Under the pieces are notes generated by a model that searched no databases, was not told where the DNA came from, and was given only the letters and a program-made list of their open reading frames with translations. Positions 1 to 6,837 of a DNA stretch of 36,601 nucleotides are shown piece by piece. The position numbers and the translations under genes are program-made. Each line of letters opens with the position of its first letter. Position 1 is the stretch's first letter. Source of the DNA: Oscillospiraceae bacterium (GTDB lineage: Bacteria > Bacillota > Clostridia > Oscillospirales > Oscillospiraceae); assembly GCA_017452505.1 (NCBI GenBank), contig JAFTMI010000024.1, forward strand, positions 1 through 36,601. Direction: 5' to 3'.

Positions 1-569
1 AAAGCGGTCTGCCGGGTCACCCGGACGGTGCCCGTGCCACGGCACTGGTCGCAGGTCTCGGGAGAGGTGCCGGGCTTACAGCCGTTACCGCCGCAGGTGG
101 CGCAGTGCTCAATATGGCTTACCTGAATTTCTTTTTCACAGCCGAAAGCGGCCTCCTCGAAGGTGATCTCCAGATCGTAGCCAATATTCTGACCCTTTGT
201 GGGGACGTTCTGCCGCCGGCTTCCGCCTCCAAAGCCACCGCCGAAGAAATCGCCGAACAGGTCGCCCAAGTCCCCAAAGCCGCCGAAGCCGCCGCCAAAG
301 CCGCCGCCTCCGAAGCCTCCGGGGTGAAAGTTGGGATCCACGCCGGCAAAGCCGTACTGGTCGTACCGGGCACGCTTATCCGCATCGGACAGGACTTCAT
401 TGGCCTCATTCACTTCTTTGAACTTGGCTTCGGCCTCCTTATCCCCGGGATTCATGTCCGGGTGGTACTTCTGGGCCATTTTCCGGTATGCTTTTTTGAT
501 TTCAGAGTCCGAGGCATTTTTTTCCACGCCCAGGACTTCGTAATAATCTCTCTTATTCTGCTCTGCCAT
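1..569 (-). CDS. dnaJ: Chaperone protein DnaJ (N-terminal part, cut by window edge)
   Basis: Hsp40 co-chaperone that delivers unfolded clients to DnaK and stimulates its ATPase. The visible 189 codons begin [15 protein letters not shown] and hold a complete J domain with the HPD motif (KYHPDMNP, about residues 32-39). A Gly/Phe-rich linker follows, then the first zinc-finger repeats (CATCGGNG and CDQCRGTG). The rest of the cysteine-rich domain and the C-terminal substrate-binding domain lie outside the window. An AGGTGAG ribosome-binding site precedes the ATG. It is the last visible gene of the hrcA-grpE-dnaK-dnaJ operon, 69 bases after dnaK, and a perfect palindrome sits in that gap. Confidence 0.97.
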   Translation of the reverse strand, partial: MAEQNKRDYYEVLGVEKNASDSEIKKAYRKMAQKYHPDMNPGDKEAEAKFKEVNEANEVLSDADKRARYDQYGFAGVDPNFHPGGFGGGGFGGGFGGFGDLGDLFGDFFGGGFGGGSRRQNVPTKGQNIGYDLEITFEEAAFGCEKEIQVSHIEHCATCGGNGCKPGTSPETCDQCRGTGTVRVTRQTA

Positions 570-593
570 AGGTCTCACCTACCTGAAACAGGC

Positions 594-625
594 GATATGA
601 GATATGGCACGCCATATCTCATATC
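594..625 (-). other. Perfect palindrome between dnaK and dnaJ
   Basis: Two perfectly complementary 15-base arms (GATATGAGATATGGC and GCCATATCTCATATC) are separated by two bases. No U-run follows on the transcribed strand, so it is not a classical terminator. In the mRNA it would form a strong intercistronic stem-loop between dnaK and dnaJ. Such structures can stabilise upstream mRNA or mark a processing site; that role is inferred here. Confidence 0.7.
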
Positions 626-638
626 CTTCCTATTAGAA

Positions 639-2459
639 TTACTTGTTGTCGTCCACCACTTCGTAGTCGGCGTCCACCACGCCGTCGTCGGCGGGCTGAG
701 CACCCTGCTGGGCCTGAGCCTGGCTCTGGGCCTGGGCGTACAGCTTCTCGGCAATGGGGTAGAAGGACTTCTGCACGGCCTCCGTGTCAGCCTTGATGGC
801 TTCCACATCGCTGCCCTTCAGAGTCTCCTTCAGCTTGTCGATAGCGGCCTTGACGGCGTTTTTCTCGTCTTCCGTAGCCTTGTCGCCCAGCTCGTTCAGG
901 GACTTTTCCGTCTGATAGATGGTCTGGTCGGCCATGTTCCGGGCGTCCACTTCGTCTTTGCGAGCCTTGTCTTCGGTGGCATACTGCTCGGCTTCCTTCA
1001 CGGCCTTGTCGATATCGTCCTTGCTCAGGTTGGAGGAGGCGGTGATGGTGATCTTCTGCTCGGCGCCGGTGCCCATGTCCTTGGCGGTGACGTTTACGAT
1101 ACCGTTGGCGTCGATGTCAAAGGTGACTTCGATCTGGGGGATACCCCGGGGAGCGGCGGCGATGCCGGTCAGCTGGAACTTACCCAGAGTCTTATTGTAA
1201 GCGGCAATTTCCCGTTCGCCCTGAAGCACGTGGAATTCCACGGAAGTCTGGTTGTCAGCGGCGGTGGAGAAGATCTGGCTCTTCTTGGTGGGGATGGTGG
1301 TGTTGCGCTCGATCAGCTTGGTGAACACGCCGCCCATAGTCTCAATACCCAGGGACAGGGGAGTCACGTCCAGGAGCAGCAGACCCTTCACGTCGCCGCC
1401 CAGAACACCGCCCTGAATGGCGGCGCCCATGGCCACGCACTCATCGGGGTTGATGCCCTTGAAGCCTTCCTTGCCGGTGATGCCCTTCACAGCATCCTGC
1501 ACAGCGGGAATACGGGTAGAGCCACCAACCAGCAGGACCTTATCCAGGTCAGCGGGCTTGAGACCTGCATCACTCATAGCCTGCCGGACGGGCTTCATGG
1601 TACGCTCCACCAGGTCAGCGGTCATTTCGTTGAACTTAGCGCGGCTCAAGGTCACATCCAGGTGCTTGGGGCCGGTAGCATCAGCGGTGATATAGGGCAG
1701 GTTGATGGCGGTGGTGGTCATGCCGGACAGCTCGATCTTAGCCTTCTCGGCAGCCTCACGCAGACGCTGCATAGCAACCTTGTCGTTCTTCAGATCAATG
1801 CCCTCAGCCTTCTTGAACTCGTCAACCAGGTAGGTCATGATGCGCTCGTCGAAGTCGTCGCCGCCCAGACGGGTGTCACCGGCAGTAGCCAGAACTTCCA
1901 CGATGCCGTCGCCGATCTCCAGAATGGAAACGTCGAAGGTACCGCCGCCCAGGTCATAAACCATGATCTTCTGATCATTGTCCTTGTCCAGGCCGTAAGC
2001 CAAAGCAGCAGCGGTGGGCTCGTTGATGATACGCTTTACATCCAGGCCTGCGATCTTGCCGGCGTCCTTGGTAGCCTGGCGCTGAGCATCGCTGAAATAA
2101 GCGGGCACAGTGATAACAGCCTCGGTAACGGTCTGACCCAGGTAGCTTTCTGCGTCAGCCTTCAGCTTCTGCAGCACCATTGCGCTGATCTCCTGGGGGG
2201 TGTAGCTCTTGCCGTCAACAGTAACCTTGTAGTCCTCACCCATGTGACGCTTGATGGAAGCGATGGTGCGGTCAGCGTTGGTAACAGCCTGGCGCTTTGC
2301 CACCTGGCCCACCATACGCTCGCCGGTCTTGGAGAATGCCACCACAGAGGGGGTGGTTCTGCCGCCCTCGGCATTGGCGATGACAACTGCCTCGCCGCCT
2401 TCCAGCACAGCAACACAAGAGTTGGTAGTACCCAAGTCAATTCCGATAATCTTTCCCAT
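639..2459 (-). CDS. dnaK: Molecular chaperone DnaK (Hsp70)
   Basis: ATP-driven cytoplasmic chaperone that binds exposed hydrophobic peptides and cycles with DnaJ and GrpE. The 606-residue length is normal for Gram-positive DnaK, which lacks a short N-terminal insert of the proteobacterial protein. Visible motifs are the phosphate-1 loop GIDLGTTNS near the N-terminus, [12 protein letters not shown] (phosphate 2), [11 protein letters not shown] (adenosine site) and the linker [11 protein letters not shown] before the substrate-binding domain. The acidic tail ends [11 protein letters not shown]. The ATG has an AGGAGGAAATTATT ribosome-binding region. It is the third gene of the heat-shock operon; the 153-base gap from grpE is mostly a dispersed repeat. 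Confidence 0.99.
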   Translation of the reverse strand: MGKIIGIDLGTTNSCVAVLEGGEAVVIANAEGGRTTPSVVAFSKTGERMVGQVAKRQAVTNADRTIASIKRHMGEDYKVTVDGKSYTPQEISAMVLQKLKADAESYLGQTVTEAVITVPAYFSDAQRQATKDAGKIAGLDVKRIINEPTAAALAYGLDKDNDQKIMVYDLGGGTFDVSILEIGDGIVEVLATAGDTRLGGDDFDERIMTYLVDEFKKAEGIDLKNDKVAMQRLREAAEKAKIELSGMTTTAINLPYITADATGPKHLDVTLSRAKFNEMTADLVERTMKPVRQAMSDAGLKPADLDKVLLVGGSTRIPAVQDAVKGITGKEGFKGINPDECVAMGAAIQGGVLGGDVKGLLLLDVTPLSLGIETMGGVFTKLIERNTTIPTKKSQIFSTAADNQTSVEFHVLQGEREIAAYNKTLGKFQLTGIAAAPRGIPQIEVTFDIDANGIVNVTAKDMGTGAEQKITITASSNLSKDDIDKAVKEAEQYATEDKARKDEVDARNMADQTIYQTEKSLNELGDKATEDEKNAVKAAIDKLKETLKGSDVEAIKADTEAVQKSFYPIAEKLYAQAQSQAQAQQGAQPADDGVVDADYEVVDDNK

Positions 2460-2506
2460 AATAATTTCCTCCTATATAAAAGTTAATAGTTTACATATTT
2501 TACACA

Positions 2507-2602
2507 GTCATTCCGAGGGCCGTAGGCCCGTGGAAATCTCCTGGTAAGCAGTTGATAGATTGTACCGGGAGATTGCCACGTCGCTGCGCTCCTCGCAATG
2601 AC
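2507..2602. repeat. GTCATT/AATGAC dispersed element, copy C1
   Basis: An imperfect palindrome of about 95 bases whose ends are GTCATTCCGAGG and CCTCGCAATGAC. It contains GTGGAAATCTCC on one side and GGAGATTGCCAC on the other, and an inner GGGCCGTAGGCCC hairpin. It shares both ends and the GGAGATTGCCAC block with the copy at 4354-4445. It lies inside the grpE-dnaK gap of the operon and is therefore transcribed. This layout resembles small non-autonomous palindromic repeats common in Firmicutes. Confidence 0.75.
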
Positions 2603-2612
2603 GTGGGTTTTC

Positions 2613-3140
2613 TTAGTTGGCAACTTGCACCATTGCAAATCTTACGATCTTATCGCCCATCTTAAAGCCCTTTTGGAATACCAGGCTGATGGTGCTTTCG
2701 CCTAAGTTTTCGTCCTCGGTATGCATCACTGCATTGTGCAGGTTGGGGTCGAAGGTGTCGCCCACATTGCCGAAGATCTCTACGCCCAGGCCCTCCAAAA
2801 TGCTCACCAGCTGGGTCATGGTCATCTCCACGCCCTTTTTGTAAGCTTCGTCGGCGGTTTCCTGGCTCAGCGCCCGCTCCAAATTGTCATAGACAGGCAG
2901 GAGCTTTTCAATGGCATCGGCTTTGCCGTTGCCGTAGGCAGCGTCCTTTTCCTTGGCGGTGCGCTTGCGGTAGTTATCATAGTCAGCGGCCAGACGCAGG
3001 TAACTGTCGTACTGGGCGTTGTACTTTTCTTCCCATTCATTTACTTCCGGGGTGGTTTCTTCTACGGTTTCTTCCACAGTTTCTTCTGCCACGGTTTCCT
3101 CCGGAGTGGGATTTTCAACCTTTTCTTTCTTCTTAGCCAA
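2613..3140 (-). CDS. grpE: Nucleotide exchange factor GrpE
   Basis: Releases ADP from DnaK to reset the chaperone cycle; acts as a homodimer. The 175-residue product has an acidic, low-complexity head rich in Glu, Thr and Val, a coiled-coil segment (YDSYLRLAADYDNYRKRTAKEK) and the C-terminal beta domain with the family pattern TFDPNLHNAVMHTED...LGESTISLVFQKGF. The start is a TTG, chosen because GGAGG stands eight bases upstream and no better-placed ATG is present. The hrcA stop codon is only 14 bases upstream, so the two are cotranscribed from the CIRCE-regulated promoter. Confidence 0.97.
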   Translation of the reverse strand: MAKKKEKVENPTPEETVAEETVEETVEETTPEVNEWEEKYNAQYDSYLRLAADYDNYRKRTAKEKDAAYGNGKADAIEKLLPVYDNLERALSQETADEAYKKGVEMTMTQLVSILEGLGVEIFGNVGDTFDPNLHNAVMHTEDENLGESTISLVFQKGFKMGDKIVRFAMVQVAN

Positions 3141-3154
3141 TTGCTATGCCTCCT

Positions 3155-4213
3155 TTAGTCTTCCTTGCTTTCCGGCAGCTGGGGCTGTTCCGGCTTGGCG
3201 AACATTTTGGACAGGCTTTCGGCAAAGTAGGAAAGCCGGGCGGTGATCTTGGCGTAATCCATACGGGTGGGGCCAACCACACCAATCATACCCTGCATAC
3301 CGTCGCCAATGTCAAACTTCGTCATAACCACGGAAGTGTCTTTCAGTTCACTTGCCACATTTTCCGGACCAACCAGCACCTTGGTGCCGTTCTGATTCTG
3401 CATAATGGCAGGCAGATTGGAGAGGGCTTCCTCGTCAAGGGAAGACATCACCTTTTGGGCTTTGCCCACATCCTGGTACTCGGGAAGTCCCAAAAGCCGC
3501 ATCTGTCCGGCCACAGCCATATTGGTGTTTCCATGACCTCTTAGGGTCTCGGCGGTGAATTCCATAATTACCGGAACCAACACACCGGCATCGCCGGCAG
3601 CTTCCATCACTTTCTGCAGAAGTTCGGGGGTGAACTCCTCGGGGGAAAGACCGGTCATTGTGGCATTGAGCACAGCGGAGAGCACTTGCAGATCGCTTTG
3701 CTGAACCTGTACCGGCAGCTTGATGAGCTTGTTGAGCACCTGCTCGTCGGAGAGCATCACAACCAAAATCACACTGCCCTGGCCGGCGAAGATCAGCTCG
3801 AACCGCCGCACAGTAGCGCCGCCGTAGCGGGAGGCTGCGGAGATAGCCGGCAGGTCCGTGGCCTGGGAGACAAGCTTTGCGACCTTCTCCAGCATCTTAT
3901 CCACACGCTGCATCTTTTCTTCGATGGCGTTGTTGATGGATTGGGTCTCGTCCATGCTCAAGCGGTAGTCCGCCATCAGCTCATCCACATACAGCCGATA
4001 GCCGGCAGCAGCAGGTACACGGCCTGCGCTGGTGTGGGGCTGTTCCAAATAGCCCATCACCGTCAGATCAGACATTTCGTTGCGGATGGTGGCGGAGGAG
4101 TAGTTCATATCCGGAAGCTCTGCAATGGCCTTGGAGCCGACAGGCTCAGCGGTGCGAATGTACAGATCGACCACGCTGCGAAGCACTTTTTTCTTCCGTT
4201 CGGTCAGTTCCAT
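3155..4213 (-). CDS. hrcA: Heat-inducible transcription repressor HrcA
   Basis: Represses class I heat-shock genes by binding CIRCE; its activity depends on GroE chaperonin in other Firmicutes. The 352-residue product opens with the winged-helix domain (ERKKKVLRSVVDLYI, then TAEPVGSKAI and SSATIRNEMSDLTVMGYLEQPHTSAGRVP), followed by the GAF-like dimerisation domain. A GGAGG site precedes the ATG. It is first in hrcA-grpE-dnaK-dnaJ and is preceded by a perfect CIRCE element and a consensus promoter, so it is expected to be autoregulated. Confidence 0.98.
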   Translation of the reverse strand: MELTERKKKVLRSVVDLYIRTAEPVGSKAIAELPDMNYSSATIRNEMSDLTVMGYLEQPHTSAGRVPAAAGYRLYVDELMADYRLSMDETQSINNAIEEKMQRVDKMLEKVAKLVSQATDLPAISAASRYGGATVRRFELIFAGQGSVILVVMLSDEQVLNKLIKLPVQVQQSDLQVLSAVLNATMTGLSPEEFTPELLQKVMEAAGDAGVLVPVIMEFTAETLRGHGNTNMAVAGQMRLLGLPEYQDVGKAQKVMSSLDEEALSNLPAIMQNQNGTKVLVGPENVASELKDTSVVMTKFDIGDGMQGMIGVVGPTRMDYAKITARLSYFAESLSKMFAKPEQPQLPESKED

Positions 4214-4234
4214 AGGGAGCCTCCTTTTGTGAAT

Positions 4235-4261
4235 TTAGCACTCAGCAACTTTGAGTGCTAA
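4235..4261 (-). promoter_or_regulatory. CIRCE operator (HrcA binding site)
   Basis: A perfect 9-9-9 inverted repeat, TTAGCACTC followed by nine bases and GAGTGCTAA. This matches the established CIRCE consensus exactly. It ends 21 bases before the hrcA ATG and overlaps the expected transcription start, so bound HrcA would block initiation. Confidence 0.98.
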
Positions 4262-4265
4262 GCAG

Positions 4266-4294
4266 AGTATAGCAGAGAGTGCTAAAAAAGTCAA
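4266..4294 (-). promoter_or_regulatory. Sigma-A promoter of the hrcA operon, with extra CIRCE half-site
   Basis: On the minus strand the -35 is TTGACT (4289-4294) and the -10 is TATACT (4266-4271), with a 17-base spacer. The spacer contains a further complete CIRCE half-site, TTAGCACTC on the minus strand (4277-4285). It is a direct repeat of the CIRCE half-site at 4253-4261, 24 bases away. Confidence 0.92.
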
Positions 4295-4353
4295 TAGGAA
4301 CATTATGAAATTATTTTGAACATTCTAAAAAATGCTATACGCTTAAAAAAATA

Positions 4354-4445
4354 CGGTCATTCCGAGGGCAATTTATTGCCCGTGGGAATCCCCATCTTAA
4401 GAAGGAGATTGCCACACCAGTGTGCGCACTGGTTCGCAATGACCG
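4354..4445. repeat. GTCATT/AATGAC dispersed element, copy C2
   Basis: Second copy of the palindromic element seen at 2507-2602. The ends are CGGTCATTCCGAGG and CGCAATGACCG, with the shared GGAGATTGCCAC block. It also has an inner GGGCAATTTATTGCCC hairpin and a CCAGTGTGCGCACTGG palindrome that are specific to this copy. It lies between the divergently oriented end of the glucokinase gene and the hrcA promoter, so it may also act as a stem-loop at the 3' end of the glucokinase message. Confidence 0.75.
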
Positions 4446-4454
4446 TTTATGTTT

Positions 4455-5339
4455 TTATCCCAACAAAAGTTTGAATGCGCCGTAAGCGCCGGCATCGTTG
4501 CCCAAGGTCGCCAAAGCAAATTCTACATTTTTGCTGCTGTGGTAGATGTATTTTGCAAAATGCCGGGCAATGCCATCAAGCAGTGGCTGTCCTGCCTTGC
4601 TCACACCGCCGCCAATAACCACTTTCTCCGGGTTTAAGACGATGCACACATTGGCGACCAGCTCGGAAAGCAAGGCATAGTACTGCTCCAAAACAGCTTG
4701 GGCCTTTTCGTCGCCGGCGTTGGCGGCATCGAATACATCCTTGGCGGTTTTATAATCCTTTGCCATACGGACAAGACCGGTGGCGGAGCAGTACTGCTCG
4801 GCGCAGCCTTTTTTGCCGCAGCCGCAGACCAGGGTCTCATCCCGGTTCATCACCAAATGCCCAATCTCACCGGCGGCGCCGTTTCTTCCCACCAGGGGCT
4901 TACCATTTATAATAATACCGCCGCCCACACCTGTGCCCAGGGTGACCAGCACCATATTGTCGCAGCCGCTGCCCTTCCAGCATTCGCCCAGGGCTGCCAT
5001 ATTGGCATCGTTGCCTGCCTTCACGGGAAGGCCGGTCAAAGATGAAAGCTGTCCGACGACATCTACATTCTGCCAACCCAAATTGTCACAGGCCGGCACA
5101 AAGCCATTTGCGTCCACCGGGCCGGGTACACCGATGCCGATACCCAAAACTTCGGATTTTGCAATGTTTTCCTTCTCCAAATATCCCAAAACCGCGGTGG
5201 CAATATCCGGCAAAATTCGCTGACCGCCATTTTCTGTTACCGTGGGGATCTCCCACTTGGTGAGCATCTCACCGCTTTGCGTAAAAAAGGCAAGCTTCAC
5301 AGTCGTGCCGCCCAAATCCACACCAAATCCGTAACGCAT
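4455..5339 (-). CDS. ROK-family glucokinase
   Basis: Probable ATP-dependent glucose kinase of the ROK family, feeding glucose 6-phosphate to the isomerase next door. The 294-residue protein has the N-terminal phosphate loop GVDLGGTTVK, GNDANMAALGE with the catalytic Asp, LGTGVGGGIIINGK, and the ROK zinc site EIGH...CGCGKKGCAEQY. The start is the internal ATG (MRYGFGVDL) because GGGAGG stands seven bases upstream; an upstream in-frame ATG lies before that site. A TATAAT-like -10 is present at 5368-5373 but no good -35. Glucose specificity is inferred from the family and from the divergent pgi gene; some ROK kinases act on other sugars. Confidence 0.88.
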   Translation of the reverse strand: MRYGFGVDLGGTTVKLAFFTQSGEMLTKWEIPTVTENGGQRILPDIATAVLGYLEKENIAKSEVLGIGIGVPGPVDANGFVPACDNLGWQNVDVVGQLSSLTGLPVKAGNDANMAALGECWKGSGCDNMVLVTLGTGVGGGIIINGKPLVGRNGAAGEIGHLVMNRDETLVCGCGKKGCAEQYCSATGLVRMAKDYKTAKDVFDAANAGDEKAQAVLEQYYALLSELVANVCIVLNPEKVVIGGGVSKAGQPLLDGIARHFAKYIYHSSKNVEFALATLGNDAGAYGAFKLLLG

Positions 5340-5436
5340 ACACAGACCTCCCAAAAATCTTTTTTTCATTATACAGGTTTCCCTTGAAAAAAGCTATACG
5401 AAAATTTATAAAATAGAAAAGAAAGCTTTATTCTGC

Positions 5437-5465
5437 TTGCGAAAACAGAAAATATGTTGTACAAT
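5437..5465 (+). promoter_or_regulatory. Promoter of pgi
   Basis: -35 TTGCGA (5437-5442) and -10 TACAAT (5460-5465) with a 17-base spacer, 34 bases before the pgi ATG. Confidence 0.75.
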
Positions 5466-5499
5466 TAAAGTAATAATAAGGAAAGGGTGGAAAAACGCA

Positions 5500-6798
5500 A
5501 TGATTAAAGTTGATATTTCCAATATTTGGGGGGAGCTTTCCCTGCCGGATCTGCTTGCGGCGGAGAAGGAAGTCTTCGATGCCCATATGCTGCTGACTGA
5601 GCGTAACGGCGCAGGCAATGATTTCTTAGGCTGGCTGGATCTGCCGGTAGAGCAGGAAACCGACGAAATTCGTCGGATCCGGGCTGCCGCCAAGAATATC
5701 CGGGAGAATTCCGATGTGTTCGTGGTCATCGGTATCGGCGGCTCTTACTTGGGCCCCCGGGCAGCCATCGAGCTGATGCAGGGCGCAAACCATAATATCG
5801 GTAAGGGTAAGGGCAATCCCCAGATCTTCTATGCGGGCAACACCCTGTCCACCCGCGCCTGGAATGAACTGACAAAGCTTTTGGAGGGCAAGGACTTCTC
5901 CATTGCCATTATTTCCAAATCCGGCACTACCACTGAGCCTGCCATCGCCACCCGGGCGCTGCGCTGGCTTTTGGAGCGGAAATACGGCACCGAGGGTGCA
6001 AAGAAGCGTACATACGCCATCACCGACCCGGAGAAGGGCGCGCTGCGGCAGATGGCTACCGAGGAGGGTTGGGAGACTTTTGTGATCCCACCCAATGTAG
6101 GTGGCCGGTACAGTGTTCTCACCGCTGTGGGTCTGCTTCCCATGGCTGTGGCGGGCATTGATCCCATGGAAGTGATGAAGGGCGCTTGCGCAGCCAAGAA
6201 AGAATACGATATCCGCTCCTTTGAGAATCCCGTTTGGCTCTATGCAGCCAGCCGAAACCTGCTGTACCGCAAGGGCAAGGCTGTTGAAATTCTGGAGTCC
6301 TTTGAGCCGGGCTTTAAGATGATGGGCGGCTGGTGGCAGCAGCTCTTCGGTGAGTCCGAGGGCAAGGACGGCAAGGGCATCTTCCCGGCAACCGCTGAGT
6401 TTACCCCCGACCTGCACTCTTTGGGTCAGATGATCCAGCAGGGCGAGCGGAATATCTTTGAAACCATGGTTCGCTTTGATGCCCCTGAGAAGAAACTGGT
6501 TATTGGCGGCGATGTGAAGAACCTGGACGGCCTCAACTACTTGGAGGGCAAGACCCTGGACTTCGTGGACGAGCAGGCATTCCAGGGAACGCTGGCAGCC
6601 CATGTGGACGGCGATGTGCCGGTGATCACCATGGATATGGGTCAGCTGACAGCTGAGAAAATGGGTGAGATGTTCTACTTCTTCGAGCTTGCCTGCGGCA
6701 TTTCCGCTTATATGCTGGGGGTCAATCCCTTTGACCAGCCCGGTGTGGAATTCTACAAGCGGAATATGTTCCATCTGTTGGGCAAACCCGGTTATTAA
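5500..6798 (+). CDS. pgi: Glucose-6-phosphate isomerase
   Basis: Interconverts glucose 6-phosphate and fructose 6-phosphate in glycolysis and gluconeogenesis. The 432-residue protein carries VVIGIGGSYLGPRA (sugar-phosphate site), ISKSGTTTEPA, and the active-site stretch DLHSLGQMIQQGERNIFETM. The ATG of MIKVDISNIW is chosen because AAAGGGTGG lies just upstream; the in-frame ATG at 5437 lies within the promoter. Length fits the shorter Firmicute PGI type. A bidirectional terminator follows directly. The divergent neighbour is a glucokinase, so the two enzymes cover the first two steps of glucose use. Confidence 0.98.
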   Translation: MIKVDISNIWGELSLPDLLAAEKEVFDAHMLLTERNGAGNDFLGWLDLPVEQETDEIRRIRAAAKNIRENSDVFVVIGIGGSYLGPRAAIELMQGANHNIGKGKGNPQIFYAGNTLSTRAWNELTKLLEGKDFSIAIISKSGTTTEPAIATRALRWLLERKYGTEGAKKRTYAITDPEKGALRQMATEEGWETFVIPPNVGGRYSVLTAVGLLPMAVAGIDPMEVMKGACAAKKEYDIRSFENPVWLYAASRNLLYRKGKAVEILESFEPGFKMMGGWWQQLFGESEGKDGKGIFPATAEFTPDLHSLGQMIQQGERNIFETMVRFDAPEKKLVIGGDVKNLDGLNYLEGKTLDFVDEQAFQGTLAAHVDGDVPVITMDMGQLTAEKMGEMFYFFELACGISAYMLGVNPFDQPGVEFYKRNMFHLLGKPGY

Positions 6799-6806
6799 GC
6801 ATAATA

Positions 6807-6836
6807 AAATCCCGGTGTGTGAACACCGGGATTTTT
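6807..6836. terminator. Bidirectional terminator between pgi and the BspA-like gene
   Basis: 11-bp stem AAATCCCGGTG / CACCGGGATTT with a six-base loop and T-rich flanks on both sides. It serves pgi on the plus strand and the convergent leucine-rich-repeat gene on the minus strand. Confidence 0.92.
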
Positions 6837-6837
6837 G

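Noticed and set aside
105-2486. A 793-codon plus-strand reading frame opposite dnaK and dnaJ
   Set aside because: It is the antisense shadow of dnaK/dnaJ, is low in complexity and has no ribosome-binding site. The minus-strand frame encodes unmistakable DnaK.
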